Source: Thermobacillus sp. ZCTH02-B1
GTDB lineage: Bacteria > Bacillota > Bacilli > Paenibacillales > Paenibacillaceae
DNA: 64,000 nucleotides
Direction: 5' to 3'
Assembly (NCBI RefSeq): GCF_002159085.1
Contig: NZ_LZRU01000009.1
Coordinates: forward strand, 372,001-436,000
Below are positions 53,583-63,816 of this stretch, in pieces. A program made the position numbers and the translations under genes. The notes under the pieces were generated by a model. That model was not told the DNA's origin. It saw only the letters and a program-made list of their open reading frames with translations, and searched no databases. The first letter of the stretch is position 1. Each line of letters opens with the position of its first letter.

Positions 53583-54329
53583 TCAGGCGATCCATCCGCC
53601 GTTCGGGCTGATGATCTGGCCAGTGATGTATCCGGCCTCGGGCAGCGCCAGATAGCGGATCAGCGAAGCGATCTCTTCGGGGCGGGCCAGGCGGCCGGCC
53701 GGTATCGCTTCCTTCAGCGCGGCAAGCTCTGCTTCATCGAAATCGCGCATCATGTCCGTCTCGACGGCGCCCGGCGCGACGGCGTTCACCGTGATCCCCG
53801 ACGGAGCCAGCTCCTTCGCGAGCGCCTTCGTGAAGGCGTTGACGCCGCCCTTCGTCAGCGAATACAGCACCTCGCACGAGGCGCCGGCGATTCCCCAGAC
53901 GGAGGAGACGTTGATGATCCGGCCGTACCGCCGGCGCACCATCGCCGGCACGAGCAGCTGCGTGAGCCGGAATAAGCCCCATAAATTGACGCCGACGACC
54001 TCGTTCCAGTCCTTCTCCGTGACGTCGGTGAACAGGCCGTAACGGGAAACGCCGGCGTTGTTCACGAGGATGTCGGGCGCAAGGCCCGCTTCATCCAGCG
54101 CGCGCTTCAGCCGGTCCGGCCCGTCGGGGCTGCCGAGATCCGCCTGGAGGACCAGCGCGCCCGCGCCCCGGCGCCCGCATTCACGCGCCGTTGCTTCGGC
54201 TTTGTCCCGCGCGGTGTGATAGTGCACGACGACGTAAGCGCCCGCCTCCGCGAGCATGACCGCGGCCGCCGCGCCGATGCCGCGGCTCGCGCCGGTCACG
54301 AGCGCCGTCATGCCCTCCAGCGGCTTCAT
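53583..54329 (-). CDS. ymfI: EF-P 5-aminopentanone reductase YmfI (SDR family)
   Basis: Short-chain dehydrogenase of 248 residues. NAD(P)-binding TGASRGIG (12-19), NNAG (about 89-92), catalytic Ser and YSLTK (about 154-158). In B. subtilis YmfI reduces the 5-aminopentanone on Lys32 of EF-P to 5-aminopentanol. Context with ymfH/ymfF and presence of EF-P Lys32 in the window support that role over a fatty-acid FabG role. Its start overlaps the ymfH stop by four bases. Confidence 0.9.
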   Translation of the reverse strand: MKPLEGMTALVTGASRGIGAAAAVMLAEAGAYVVVHYHTARDKAEATARECGRRGAGALVLQADLGSPDGPDRLKRALDEAGLAPDILVNNAGVSRYGLFTDVTEKDWNEVVGVNLWGLFRLTQLLVPAMVRRRYGRIINVSSVWGIAGASCEVLYSLTKGGVNAFTKALAKELAPSGITVNAVAPGAVETDMMRDFDEAELAALKEAIPAGRLARPEEIASLIRYLALPEAGYITGQIISPNGGWIA

Positions 54330-55609
54330 GCCCCGCGGCTCCGGACGATCGAGACCGCCATCCGCTCCCGGTCAAAATGGTCCCTGAGCCGCGCGACGGC
54401 CTCCCCGAGATCGATCTCCCGGTACACGTCCGGCAGCCGGAACAGATCACCGCCCCGCATCCGCCAGCGCAGATACTCGTTCGCAGCCGCTTCCGGACGG
54501 TCCAGCATCCGGATCAGCGCGCCGATCCGCCGCCGCTTCGCCCGCTCGAAGCGCCCCGGATCGAGGCCCTTCTCCTTCGCGCGCTCGATCGCCTCGCCGA
54601 TTCGCGCGACCAGCTCGTCGGGATCGCGCGTCTCCCCGCCGATGACCGAGAACGCGTACTCCGGCGTGATGTTGTACTCGCTGCCGAACGAATCCGTGAT
54701 GAGCCGGTCGTCGTAAAGCGACTGGTACAGGTCGGAACCCGGCCCGAACAGCGCCTCGAATACGAGCCTCGTCGCCGCCTCCCGGCGCATCAGGGCATCC
54801 GCGTCGCGGACGAGATCCGTCTCCTTGAATCCGATCATGCATTTCGGAAGCGACACGGACAGTTCCCGCTCGACGCGCGGCGCGGCGACTTCCGGCGGCT
54901 CTTCCTCGAACAGCCGCACGACCGTCGGCGCGGGATCGAACGACTTCTTCGCCTGGTTGTCCCGGACGAGCCGGATCACGTCCTCCGCGTCGACCCCGCC
55001 CGCCACGACGAGCATCATGTTGGACGGATGGTAAAACGTCTCGTGGCAGCGGTACAGCGTCTTCTTGTCGATCATGCGGATCGATTCCGCCGTGCCGGCG
55101 ATGTCGATCCGGACGGGATGCTTCCGGTACAGGGCAGCGATCAGACCGAAATAGACCTGCCAGTCCGGGTTGTCCCGATACATGTTGATCTCCTGCTCGA
55201 TGATGCCCTTCTCCTTCTCGACGTTTTCGTCGGTGAAGTAGGGGCGCTGCACGAAATCAAGCAGCGTCGTCAGATTTTCCCGGATGTTCCCCGCGGCGGA
55301 GAACAGGTAGACGGTGCGGTCGAAGCTCGTGAACGCATTGGCCGAGGCGCCCAGCTTCGCGAACTTCGCAAAGACGTCGCCGTCCGGTTCCTCGAACATC
55401 TTGTGCTCGAGGAAATGCGCGATGCCGTCCGGCACGCGGATCTCCTCGCCGTCGACCTCGAAGCGGCTGTCGATCGACCCGTAGCGGGTGCCGAACACGG
55501 CGTACACCTTGCTGCAGCCCGCCTTCGGCAGCACGTGGACCGCAAGGCCGTTCGGCAGCGTCTCGATCGTCACGGTCTCGTCCACGTCCGGATAATGCCT
55601 CGTCTCCAC
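54326..55609 (-). CDS. ymfH: M16 family protein YmfH (EF-P modification-associated)
   Basis: Insulinase-like zinc peptidase of 427 residues. The inverted zinc motif HFLEH (about 65-69) is intact, with the downstream Glu in EKGIIEQEINMY. It pairs with YmfF, which lacks the motif, probably as a heterodimer. The ymfFHI group is tied to EF-P modification in B. subtilis. It starts 3 bases after the ymfF stop. Confidence 0.92.
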   Translation of the reverse strand: METRHYPDVDETVTIETLPNGLAVHVLPKAGCSKVYAVFGTRYGSIDSRFEVDGEEIRVPDGIAHFLEHKMFEEPDGDVFAKFAKLGASANAFTSFDRTVYLFSAAGNIRENLTTLLDFVQRPYFTDENVEKEKGIIEQEINMYRDNPDWQVYFGLIAALYRKHPVRIDIAGTAESIRMIDKKTLYRCHETFYHPSNMMLVVAGGVDAEDVIRLVRDNQAKKSFDPAPTVVRLFEEEPPEVAAPRVERELSVSLPKCMIGFKETDLVRDADALMRREAATRLVFEALFGPGSDLYQSLYDDRLITDSFGSEYNITPEYAFSVIGGETRDPDELVARIGEAIERAKEKGLDPGRFERAKRRRIGALIRMLDRPEAAANEYLRWRMRGGDLFRLPDVYREIDLGEAVARLRDHFDRERMAVSIVRSRGA

Positions 55610-55612
55610 CCG

Positions 55613-56896
55613 TCACTCCTCCTTCCCGTCGCGCAGGAAATAGATCGTGTCGAGCTTTACCCGTCCGGCGACGCGGACGACGTCCTCCCGCGTCACCGCC
55701 TCGACCTCGCGGATCAGTTCCTCCGGTTCGCGCGCCCGTCCCGACAGGACACCGTTGAAATGGAAGCCGATCATCTCCTGGGCGGAATCCGTGAGCTCCC
55801 GGAGCTGCCCCGTGATCATCGCGCGCGTCTGCTCCAGCTCCAGATCGCTGATGTCGCCGCGGGCCATCGCGTCCAATTGCTCGCGGATGATCGCCGACGC
55901 GCGGTCGAAGTTGGCGATGTCGATTCCGGACTGGATCGTGAGGATGCCCTTGTGCCCGTCGTAGCGGGAAGCGGCGTAATAGGCGAGGCTCGCGCGCTCG
56001 CGCACGTTGAGGAACAGCTTCGAATGCGGATAGGCGCCCAGGATGCCGTTGTACACGAGCGCCGCCGGATAGTCGTCATCCGCGTGGCGGACGCCGATCC
56101 GGAGCCCCATGTTCAGCTTGCCCTGGGTGACGTCCATCCGCTCGACGACGGTCTTCACCCCGTCCGGCGATCCGCAGGCGGAGGGCGCGGAATACACGGT
56201 CGGTTCGCCGTCCGGCATCCGGAACGCTCCGGGGACGAGGGCGGCCACTTCCTCGAGGCTCGTGTCGCCGGTCACGTACAGGTCGAAGGAGGCCCGTTCC
56301 AGCCATTCGGTGTACCAGGCGTGCAGCGTCTCCGGCGTAAGATGCGGCAGATCTTCGATTTTCCCCAGCGCGTTCAGGCGGTAGGCTTCGCCGGCGCACA
56401 TCTCCTGGATGCAGCGCTCGGCGGCGTACCGGATTTTGTCGTTCACGATCGCTTCAAGGCGCTTCCGGACCGTCGTCTTCTCCGTCTCGACATAATGGGA
56501 GCGGAAGACGCCGTCCGCGAGCGCCGGCTGCGTCACCACCTCGCCGAGGAGCCGCATGCCGGCCTCAAGCAGCGACTCGCCCGCGCCGTGCGCGAAGCGG
56601 TCCTGCAGCACCTCGAGCTGGAACACGACGATCTGGGAGTCGCCCCGCTTCATGACGTCGAAGCCGAAACCGGCGCCGTACAGATCGTCCAGGCGCTCGC
56701 GGAACGCCCGCGTCTCCGGCAGGGACGCCGTGCCGCGCCGCAGCACGAACGGCAGCAGCGCCGTCCGCGTCACGTCCTCCTCGCTCAGGGGGACGCCGGC
56801 GTACAGCGCAAACTGGTACGTCTTGAACCGTCTCGTCGGCATGACATGCAGCCGGATGCGGCCCGACTGGCCCCGTTCAAACCATGGTCCGGTCAA
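55613..56896 (-). CDS. ymfF: M16 family protein YmfF, motif-less partner
   Basis: A 427-residue M16-fold protein without the HxxEH zinc motif, so probably the non-catalytic partner of YmfH. Start is taken as TTG 56894-56896, 9 bases after AAGGAG; an in-frame ATG 16 codons upstream has no good ribosome site. First gene of the ymfF-ymfH-ymfI-ymfJ run. Confidence 0.9.
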   Translation of the reverse strand: MTGPWFERGQSGRIRLHVMPTRRFKTYQFALYAGVPLSEEDVTRTALLPFVLRRGTASLPETRAFRERLDDLYGAGFGFDVMKRGDSQIVVFQLEVLQDRFAHGAGESLLEAGMRLLGEVVTQPALADGVFRSHYVETEKTTVRKRLEAIVNDKIRYAAERCIQEMCAGEAYRLNALGKIEDLPHLTPETLHAWYTEWLERASFDLYVTGDTSLEEVAALVPGAFRMPDGEPTVYSAPSACGSPDGVKTVVERMDVTQGKLNMGLRIGVRHADDDYPAALVYNGILGAYPHSKLFLNVRERASLAYYAASRYDGHKGILTIQSGIDIANFDRASAIIREQLDAMARGDISDLELEQTRAMITGQLRELTDSAQEMIGFHFNGVLSGRAREPEELIREVEAVTREDVVRVAGRVKLDTIYFLRDGKEE

Positions 56897-56965
56897 CCGG
56901 TTCAGCTCCTTCCGTTCGGTTGGAAAGCCTTTGCCAACCTTCATTCTACCCGATCGCAAAAGGAA

Positions 56966-56991
56966 GAAGCAACCTGAGACAAGGCTGCTTC
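56966..56991 (-). terminator. Terminator after sleB
   Basis: GAAGCA(G)CC / GG(T)TGCTTC stem with one G-U pair on the minus strand, then TTCCTTTTG. Confidence 0.75.
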
Positions 56992-56999
56992 CTCCGGCC

Positions 57000-57761
57000 T
57001 TACATGCAGAAGATGTGCTTGCCGATCTGCTTCACCTGCGGCCGCGTCCAGATCCATTTGTTGGTCGCGGTCGCCGGATTGAAGTAGTACAGGCATCCGC
57101 CCGTCGGGTCCCAGCCGTTGATCGCGTCCATCACCGCTTTCCGGGCCGTCTCGTTCGGCGTCAGCCAGATCTGCCCGTCGGAGACGGCGGTGAAGGCGCC
57201 GGGCTGGAAGATGACACCCGGTATCGTATCGGGAAAATTCGGCGATTTGACGCGGTTCAGGATGACCGCCGCGACGGCCACCTGGCCCTCGTACGGTTCG
57301 CCGCGCGCTTCCCCGTAGACGGCGTTCGCCATCAGGCGGATGTCGTTCTCCGAGACGTTGTGCGTCCTCGCCAGATTCGACGTGTTGCCGGAAGTCGTCT
57401 TGCCGGCGCCGGCCTTCGGCACGTCCTTCTCCGTCGGCCTCCAGTCCTTCGTTGCCTGCCACAGCTTCAGCTTCGTCTTCGGACCGACGATGCCGTCCGC
57501 CTTCAGGCCGAATCTCCACTGGAACCACGTCACCGCGTTCTTGGTCTTCTCGTCGAATACGCCGGTAATCTCCCCGTCGTAATAGCCGAGGTAGCGGAGC
57601 CTGCCCTGCAGCTCCACGACATCCTGGCCTTTGAAGCCGACGGTCAGCACCGCGTCGCTGAACGCTTCGTTGGAAATCCCCTTGCCGTACTCCTTCAGGG
57701 TGTAGGCGCCGAACACCAGGCATACGATGGCGACGGTCGCTGCCAACAGTCGCATTTTCAT
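57000..57761 (-). CDS. sleB: Spore cortex-lytic enzyme SleB
   Basis: Lytic transglycosylase that breaks down spore cortex during germination. The 253-residue protein has an N-terminal signal/membrane segment (3-22), a peptidoglycan-binding domain (about 43-100; GQDVVELQGRLRYLGYYDG) and a cell-wall hydrolase domain (about 135-253) with the catalytic Glu in NAVYGEARGE. The partner gene ypeB is not adjacent. A sigma-G-type promoter lies about 40 bases upstream, as expected for forespore expression. Confidence 0.95.
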   Translation of the reverse strand: MKMRLLAATVAIVCLVFGAYTLKEYGKGISNEAFSDAVLTVGFKGQDVVELQGRLRYLGYYDGEITGVFDEKTKNAVTWFQWRFGLKADGIVGPKTKLKLWQATKDWRPTEKDVPKAGAGKTTSGNTSNLARTHNVSENDIRLMANAVYGEARGEPYEGQVAVAAVILNRVKSPNFPDTIPGVIFQPGAFTAVSDGQIWLTPNETARKAVMDAINGWDPTGGCLYYFNPATATNKWIWTRPQVKQIGKHIFCM

Positions 57762-57803
57762 CCTGTCCGACTCTGCCTTTCTGTCTCGTGTTGGATTCGC
57801 CTC

Positions 57804-57833
57804 TAGTATGGTTTGGCGGCTGAAACCCTATGC
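57804..57833 (-). promoter_or_regulatory. Sigma-G-type promoter for sleB
   Basis: GCATA (57829-57833), 18 bases, CATACTA (57804-57810) on the minus strand; a good fit to the forespore sigma-G consensus. Confidence 0.72.
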
Positions 57834-57854
57834 AGGAAATGTCGGAAGGACGAA

Positions 57855-57884
57855 CGGGCGCCGAGCCCTCAGGCCCGGCGCCCG
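57855..57884 (-). terminator. Terminator after spoIIIE
   Basis: CGGGCGCCG/CGGCGCCCG stem (57855-57863 with 57876-57884) with inner GCC/GGC; weak T tract (GTTCGTCCTT) on the minus strand. Confidence 0.55.
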
Positions 57885-57911
57885 GAACATGGCCGGCGGG
57901 GACAGGCGCCT

Positions 57912-60551
57912 TCAGGATGAGACGTGTCCCTGCGGCGGATATTGACCGTCGGTGATGAGCACCTCGCGCGGCTTGCTTCCCTCGTACGGGCCGACGATGC
58001 CCCGCGCCTCCATCTGGTCGATGAGCCGCGCCGCCCGCGCGTACCCGATCCGCATCCTGCGCTGCAGCAGCGAGACGGAGGCCTGCTTCGCCTCGAGCAC
58101 GATCTGCACGGCCTGGTCGAACAGCTCGTCCAGCTCGTCGTCCGGGTCCTGCGTCTCTTCGGCCGGATCGGGCACGAGATCCTCCCGGTATTCGGCCTGC
58201 GCCTGGTCGCGGGCAAACTGGACGACCGCCTCGACCTCCTGATCGGACAGGAACGCCCCCTGCACGCGGATCGGCTTCGACATGCCGACCGGCAGGAACA
58301 GCATGTCGCCGCGGCCGAGCAGCTTCTCCGCCCCGGCCATGTCGAGGATCGTGCGCGAGTCGACCTGCGACGAGACGCCGAAAGCGATCCGGGACGGAAT
58401 GTTCGCCTTGATGACGCCGGTGATGACGTCAACGGACGGCCGCTGCGTCGCGATGATGAGATGGATGCCCGCCGCACGCGCCATCTGCGCGAGCCGCGTG
58501 ATCGAATCTTCGACGTCGCTCGCCGCGACCATCATCAGATCGGCCAGCTCGTCGACGATCACGACGATGTACGGCAGCCGCGCCTCCGGATTGTCGCGCA
58601 TTTGCGCGTTGTACCCTTCGATGTTGCGGGTGCCCGTCTTCGAGAACGCCTCGTACCGCTTCTCCATCTCGACGACGATCTTCTTCAATGCGAGCGAGGC
58701 GCGCCGCGGGTCGGTCACGACCGGCGCGAGCAGATGCGGAATCCCGTTGTAGACGTTCAGCTCGACCATCTTCGGGTCGACCATCAGGAATTTCACTTCA
58801 TCCGGCGCCGCCTTGTACAGGATGCTCGTGATGATGCCGTTGATGCAGACGGACTTGCCGGAACCGGTCGCGCCGGCGACGAGCAGGTGCGGCATGCGCG
58901 CGAGATCCGCAATGACCGGCTGGCCCGAAATGTCCCGCCCGAGGGCGATCGTCAGCTTCGAGGCCGCGTTCTGGAACACGGGCGATTCCATCACTTCGCG
59001 CAGCGTCACCGTCGCCACTTCGGCGTTCGGCACCTCGATGCCGATCGCCGATTTGCCCGGGATCGGCGCCTCCATCCGGATGTCCTTCGCCGCGAGCGCC
59101 AGCGCGATGTCGTCCTGCAGGCTCACGATCCGGCTCACCTTCACGCCGGCGGCCGGCTGCACCTCGTAGCGGGTGACAGCCGGGCCTTGCACGACGTTCA
59201 GCACCGTCGCCTTCACGCCGAAGCTCTCCAGCGTCGCCTCGAGCTTGCGCTTCGCCTCGCCGTGATCGGCGGCGCCGGGCTTGCCGGGCTGCGGCCGCGC
59301 AAGCAGCGAGAGCGGCGGCAGCAGATACGGCCGCGACGGCTTCGGCGGCGGCGCGGCCGAGGCTTCGGCGTCGTCCGCCTCGCCGCCGGTATCCGTCCGG
59401 GCCGCGCCCCCGCTTTTCGCGCCGATCCGGACGACCGGAGAGGCCGGGGATGCGTCGGCCGGAGCCTTCGATGCGGCGCGGGATTCCGGCAACATCGGCA
59501 ACTCCGGCTCATCGGGGACGGATGCGGCCGGCGGCTCCTGCGGCGCCTGCGGCAGCGGTTCCGGCTGCCAGGGAAGCCGGTCGGCCGGCACGGCGCCTTC
59601 CGCCTCCTCCGGCCGGTCGCCGGCTGCGGTGAAGGCTTCGGCCTCCGGCGCGTCCGTGCCGGCCGGGAGCGCTTCCTCCCGCTCCGCCGGAACGGGTTCC
59701 TCCGGTTTCGGCGGCTCGTTGCGCCACGGGAAGAACAGCGTGCGGCGGCGGACCTTCGGCCTGCGAGGCGGCACGAACGTCTCGTCGTCGTCGATCAAAT
59801 CCTCGTCATCGATCATGATGAGCGGAGAGCCCGCGTCGTACGCGCCGCCGCCCTTCGCTCCCTCCTCGGACCCGGCCGGATCCGGCGCCGCGGCGTACGC
59901 TGCCGCCCGCCTCCTCCGGGAATCGGCAACCTTCAGCCGGATCAGCTGAATGAACCGCGCGATTTTCTTGCGCAGCAGGATCGCCAGCTCGACATACGAT
60001 TTGCCGGTCGCCAGCATGATGCCGATGAGCAGCAGCACGATGGCGATGAATTTGGCGCCGAAGCCGCCGAACAGGAAGAAGAGCAGCGCGTAGGACAAGG
60101 CGCCGATGTAACCGCCGCTCAGGTTTTTCTTGATGACCGGCATGTCGTAGAATTCGCCGGGCGTCGCCAGCTCGCGGATGTCGCCGGCATGCGCCATGAT
60201 CGCGGACACCGTCACCGGCTCGCTCGTGGGTTCCATTTTATTCTCCACGTCGATCCACGTATAACGCAGCAGGAGAAAAAGCACGATGAGCGCGATTCCG
60301 GTCATGCGGGAAGTCCAGCGCGACGGCCACTGCCGACGGATCATCGTCGCAAGCCCCACATAGATCCCGGCGATCGGCACGACAAAATACCAGTCGCCGA
60401 AGAACAGCCCGAACAGGTTGGCCAGCGCCCGGTCGACCGGCCATCCCTGACCGGACATGGCGATGACGGAGAGCGTGATCAGCAGGATGCCGTATACCTC
60501 GTATTTCAATGTCGCGCCGACGGCGCTCTTCTTGCGTTTGCGCTTCGCCAA
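57912..60551 (-). CDS. spoIIIE: DNA translocase SpoIIIE/FtsK
   Basis: Pumps chromosome into the forespore and clears DNA from the division septum. The 879-residue protein has four membrane helices in the first 190 residues, a long Pro/Ala/Glu-rich linker (about 225-420), a RecA-like motor with Walker [15 protein letters not shown] (about 560-573), [11 protein letters not shown], and a C-terminal gamma domain ([21 protein letters not shown]) that reads orienting sequences. TTG 60549-60551 with AGGTG 6 bases upstream; a GTG three codons earlier is possible. Longer than B. subtilis SpoIIIE (789) because of the linker. Confidence 0.96.
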   Translation of the reverse strand: MAKRKRKKSAVGATLKYEVYGILLITLSVIAMSGQGWPVDRALANLFGLFFGDWYFVVPIAGIYVGLATMIRRQWPSRWTSRMTGIALIVLFLLLRYTWIDVENKMEPTSEPVTVSAIMAHAGDIRELATPGEFYDMPVIKKNLSGGYIGALSYALLFFLFGGFGAKFIAIVLLLIGIMLATGKSYVELAILLRKKIARFIQLIRLKVADSRRRRAAAYAAAPDPAGSEEGAKGGGAYDAGSPLIMIDDEDLIDDDETFVPPRRPKVRRRTLFFPWRNEPPKPEEPVPAEREEALPAGTDAPEAEAFTAAGDRPEEAEGAVPADRLPWQPEPLPQAPQEPPAASVPDEPELPMLPESRAASKAPADASPASPVVRIGAKSGGAARTDTGGEADDAEASAAPPPKPSRPYLLPPLSLLARPQPGKPGAADHGEAKRKLEATLESFGVKATVLNVVQGPAVTRYEVQPAAGVKVSRIVSLQDDIALALAAKDIRMEAPIPGKSAIGIEVPNAEVATVTLREVMESPVFQNAASKLTIALGRDISGQPVIADLARMPHLLVAGATGSGKSVCINGIITSILYKAAPDEVKFLMVDPKMVELNVYNGIPHLLAPVVTDPRRASLALKKIVVEMEKRYEAFSKTGTRNIEGYNAQMRDNPEARLPYIVVIVDELADLMMVAASDVEDSITRLAQMARAAGIHLIIATQRPSVDVITGVIKANIPSRIAFGVSSQVDSRTILDMAGAEKLLGRGDMLFLPVGMSKPIRVQGAFLSDQEVEAVVQFARDQAQAEYREDLVPDPAEETQDPDDELDELFDQAVQIVLEAKQASVSLLQRRMRIGYARAARLIDQMEARGIVGPYEGSKPREVLITDGQYPPQGHVSS

Positions 60552-60634
60552 CTCGTTCACCTCAGTGCGATTATACCATATCGGCGAAGCGCCGGATATT
60601 TGTTCCGATGCAGCGGAATGCGGACGGCGGACGG

Positions 60635-60856
60635 TCAGGGATGCATGCGGATCAGGCTGCCGGGATTGAGGGAGGGATCGAGATAGGCGTCGAGCGGACA
60701 ATCGAGCAGCCGGACGACGCGGCCGAGCCCGTCTCCGACGGGCTCGACCTCCAGCAGCATGCCGCCTCTCCGAATCTCCACCGTGCGCCGCATCCGGTTC
60801 GGATCGCCGAAGCCGTCGAGCACGATCTCGAGCGGCAGAATCGTGTGGAACGTCAT
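60635..60856 (-). CDS. ylzJ: YlzJ-like protein
   Basis: A 73-residue soluble protein with the YlzJ pattern ([13 protein letters not shown] at the start, [17 protein letters not shown] near the end). It overlaps the tepA stop by four bases (ATGA) and precedes spoIIIE. Function unknown. Confidence 0.88.
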   Translation of the reverse strand: MTFHTILPLEIVLDGFGDPNRMRRTVEIRRGGMLLEVEPVGDGLGRVVRLLDCPLDAYLDPSLNPGSLIRMHP

Positions 60857-61611
60857 GGCAGCGCACCCCCCGCAGCAGCCGGCTGCCTGCGCTGCGCGAT
60901 CAGCCGGTTCAGCTCGGCCAGCGCTTCGCCGATGCCGCCCACCGCGTCGATCAGCCCGTCCTTCACGGCGTCCGGGCCGATGACGGTTGTGCCGATGTCG
61001 CGCGCGAGCTCCCCGGTCTTGAACATCAGCTCCTTGAACCGCGCTTCGCTGATCCGCGAATGCGAGGTGACGAACCGGACGACCCGCTCCTGCATTTTGT
61101 CGAGGTATTCGAACGTCTGCGGCACGCCGATCACGAGCCCGTTGAGACGGATCGGATGGATCGTCATCGTGGCGGTCTCGGCGATGAACGAGCGGTCGCC
61201 GGCGACGGCGATCGGCACGCCGATCGAGTGGCCTCCCCCGATCACGAGCGTCACCTTCGGTTTCGTCAGCGACGCGATCATTTCGGCGATCGCGAGCCCG
61301 GCCTCGACATCGCCGCCGACCGTGTTGAGCACGATCAAAATGCCCTCGATCTTCGGATTCTGCTCGGCCGCGGCGAGCTGCGGAATGATGTGCTCGTACT
61401 TCGTCGTTTTATTCTGCGGCGGCAGCACGATGTGACCCTCGATCTGGCCGATGATCGTCATGCAGAAAATGTTCGATTCCGGCTGCGGCACCGTCGTCTG
61501 CCCGAGCTGCTGCACCGCCTGCGCGGGCGCCATGGCGCGCGCCGGCTCGGCATCGCCCGGATTCGGTCCCTCCGGCGGACCCGATGCGACCGCCCTGCTC
61601 ACAGCCGACAT
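60853..61611 (-). CDS. tepA: Translocation-enhancing protein TepA (ClpP-like)
   Basis: ClpP-fold serine protease homologue, 252 residues. The core runs from about 45 to 240, with [16 protein letters not shown] (about 97-112) and the nucleophile-type [11 protein letters not shown] (about 125-135), a His in [10 protein letters not shown] and a partner Asp in the C-terminal helix region. B. subtilis YmfB/TepA was named for an effect on protein translocation. ATG 61609-61611 has AAGGAGG 7 bases upstream; the frame stays open into rnjB but that part is shadow. A sigma-G-type promoter lies just upstream. Confidence 0.9.
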   Translation of the reverse strand: MSAVSRAVASGPPEGPNPGDAEPARAMAPAQAVQQLGQTTVPQPESNIFCMTIIGQIEGHIVLPPQNKTTKYEHIIPQLAAAEQNPKIEGILIVLNTVGGDVEAGLAIAEMIASLTKPKVTLVIGGGHSIGVPIAVAGDRSFIAETATMTIHPIRLNGLVIGVPQTFEYLDKMQERVVRFVTSHSRISEARFKELMFKTGELARDIGTTVIGPDAVKDGLIDAVGGIGEALAELNRLIAQRRQPAAAGGALP

Positions 61612-61643
61612 TGGCCATCCTCCTTCCGTGCTTGCGCTCCACC

Positions 61644-61672
61644 TAGTATGGGGCCGGCTTGCGGTTTTATGC
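61644..61672 (-). promoter_or_regulatory. Sigma-G-type promoter for tepA
   Basis: GCATA (61668-61672), 17 bases, CATACTA (61644-61650) on the minus strand, almost the same elements as the sleB promoter. Confidence 0.7.
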
Positions 61673-61862
61673 GCCCGCCGGGACGAGGGCCGAATCCATC
61701 CGTCCGCCGGGCCGGACACGGCCGCTGCTGCGGCGCCGTGACGCGACGCGGATGCCTCGCCGCGGCTGCGCCGAAGCGCGCATGCCGTCCGGAAGGAGAA
61801 CGCCTCGTTGCAACAGAGCCGCCGAACCGCGCGGGAAAGCCGCTGAACCCGTGGCGGAAGCC

Positions 61863-61893
61863 AAAAACCCCGCCACCCGGTCGGATGGCGGGG
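61863..61893 (-). terminator. Terminator after rnjB
   Basis: CCCCGCCA/TGGCGGGG stem (61868-61875 with 61886-61893), then GTTTTTGG on the minus strand. The rest of the 314-bp rnjB-tepA gap holds only the tepA promoter. Confidence 0.82.
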
Positions 61894-61925
61894 ATCATGA
61901 TCGAAGTCGGCAATGGGGCCGGCCG

Positions 61926-63602
61926 TCACACTTCCATGATGATCGGAAGAATCATCGGACGGCGGCGGGTCTGTTCGTACAGGTAACGTCCGAGCACATC
62001 CTTGACGTTCGTCTTCAGCGAAGCCCATTCGTTCACGTTGTCGTTCGTAAGCTTGTTGAGCGTCTGCGTTACGATGCGGGTTGCCTCTTCCATGAGCCCC
62101 TCGGATTCCCGTACATAGACGAATCCGCGGGAAATGATGTCCGGTCCGGACAGAATCGTGCCGTCCTGCTTGCTGAGCGTAACGACGACGACGAGGATGC
62201 CGTCCTGCGACAGCAGCTTCCGGTCGCGGAGCACGATGTTGCCGACGTCGCCGACGCCGAGACCGTCGATCAGCACGCTGCCCGAGGGGACCTTGTTCCC
62301 CTTGCGGGCGGCGCCGTTCTGGATCTCCACCGTATCGCCGATGTCGAGCAGGAAAATGCGGTCCTTCTCGATGCCGACGCTCTCCGCCAGCAGCGCGTGC
62401 TGCCGCAGCATCCGGTATTCGCCGTGAACCGGAATGAAATATTTCGGCTTCATCAGGTTGAGCATCAGCTTCAGCTCTTCCTGGCTGCCGTGTCCGGACA
62501 CGTGCACGGTCGAGGACGCGGTCGGACCGTAGATGACGTTCGCGCCGAGCCGGAACAGCTCGTCGATCGTGCGGCCGACGAAGCGCTCGTTGCCCGGAAT
62601 CGGCGTCGCCGAGATGATGACGGTGTCGCCGGGCAGGATGTCCACCTTCTTGTGCGCCGAGCGCGCCATCCGCGACAGCGCGGACATCGGCTCGCCCTGG
62701 CTGCCGGTGCACAGGATGACGACCCGGTCCGCGGGCAGTTTGCCCACATCCTCCGGCTCGACCAGCATGCCCTCCGGAATGTGCAGGTAGCCGAGCTCCG
62801 ACGCGATCGACACGACGTTCACCATGCTGCGGCCGATGACCGTCAGCTTGCGCCGCGTCGCCATCGCGGCATTGATGACCTGCTGGATGCGGTGTACGTT
62901 CGACGCGAACGTCGCGACGACAACGCGCTGCCGCGATTTGCGGAAAATGTCCTCCAGCTCCTGCCCGACCTTCCGCTCCGAAGGCGTGAAGCCCGGCCGC
63001 TCGGCGTTCGTGCTGTCGCTGAGGAGCGCGAGCACGCCGCGCGAGCCGATCTCCGCCATCCGGTGCAGATCGGCGTACTGGCCGTTCACCGGCGTATGGT
63101 CGAACTTGAAGTCGCCGGTGATGACGACCGTGCCTTCCGGCGTGTCCAGGCAAATGCCGACCGAATCCGGAATGCTGTGGTTCGTGCGGAAGAACGACGC
63201 CCTGATGGAGCCGAGCTGCACGACGGAATCCGGATGGATCAGCACGCGCTTCGTCTCGCCGAGCAATCCGGCCTCCTTCAGTTTCACTTCGATCAGTCCG
63301 AGCGTCAGTTTCGTGCCGTACACCGGAACATTGAGGCTCTTCAGCACATAGGGCAGTCCCCCGATGTGGTCTTCATGGCCGTGCGTAATCAGGATGCCGC
63401 GCACCTTGTCGCGGTTCTCCGTCAAGTACGTGATGTCGGGGATGACGATGTCCACCCCGAGCATGTCTTCTTCGGGAAATTTCAGCCCCGAGTCCACGAC
63501 GACGATGTCGTTCCCGTACTGGACGCAATACATGTTCTTCCCGATCTCGCCGACGCCGCCCAATGAGAAAATCAGCAGCTTGTCCTGGTTCTTCTTTGAC
63601 AA
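61926..63602 (-). CDS. rnjB: Ribonuclease J
   Basis: Beta-CASP metallo-beta-lactamase RNase with 5'-exo and endo activity. The 558-residue protein has the zinc motif [10 protein letters not shown] (about 73-82), [11 protein letters not shown], the beta-CASP domain and [15 protein letters not shown] 63600-63602 is taken as the start; the frame is open 27 codons further, but an upstream ATG would lie only a few bases from the predicted transcription start. The place between dapA and tepA is that of B. subtilis rnjB. RnjA and RnjB are similar, so the paralogue name rests on context. Confidence 0.92.
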   Translation of the reverse strand: MSKKNQDKLLIFSLGGVGEIGKNMYCVQYGNDIVVVDSGLKFPEEDMLGVDIVIPDITYLTENRDKVRGILITHGHEDHIGGLPYVLKSLNVPVYGTKLTLGLIEVKLKEAGLLGETKRVLIHPDSVVQLGSIRASFFRTNHSIPDSVGICLDTPEGTVVITGDFKFDHTPVNGQYADLHRMAEIGSRGVLALLSDSTNAERPGFTPSERKVGQELEDIFRKSRQRVVVATFASNVHRIQQVINAAMATRRKLTVIGRSMVNVVSIASELGYLHIPEGMLVEPEDVGKLPADRVVILCTGSQGEPMSALSRMARSAHKKVDILPGDTVIISATPIPGNERFVGRTIDELFRLGANVIYGPTASSTVHVSGHGSQEELKLMLNLMKPKYFIPVHGEYRMLRQHALLAESVGIEKDRIFLLDIGDTVEIQNGAARKGNKVPSGSVLIDGLGVGDVGNIVLRDRKLLSQDGILVVVVTLSKQDGTILSGPDIISRGFVYVRESEGLMEEATRIVTQTLNKLTNDNVNEWASLKTNVKDVLGRYLYEQTRRRPMILPIIMEV

Positions 63603-63692
63603 TGGAATTTCGTACCTCCCGTAACTGTTGGACGTCGATCCAAACGCTATCAAAGTTTTCAAAGAATTGCCGATCCCGATCACTTGTTACCC

Positions 63693-63698
63693 ATTATA
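63693..63698 (-). promoter_or_regulatory. -10 element for rnjB
   Basis: A perfect TATAAT on the minus strand, about 90 bases before the chosen start; no clear -35. Confidence 0.5.
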
Positions 63699-63762
63699 CA
63701 TGAAGCCGGATGCGCGGCACAAGCGACCGACCGCCGGCGGCGCGGCGGGCTCAAGGACCGCA

Positions 63763-63797
63763 CAAAGAAAACCGATGCGTCGCATCGCGCATCGGTT
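63763..63797 (-). terminator. Terminator after dapA
   Basis: AACCGATGCG/CGCATCGGTT stem (63770-63779 with 63788-63797) followed by TTTCTTTG on the minus strand. Confidence 0.82.
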
Positions 63798-63816
63798 CCT
63801 CCGGCAACGCACGCTG

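Noticed and set aside
60853-63153. A 766-residue TepA fusion
   Set aside because: The upstream two thirds are antiparallel-frame shadow of rnjB; tepA has its own ATG, ribosome site and promoter.
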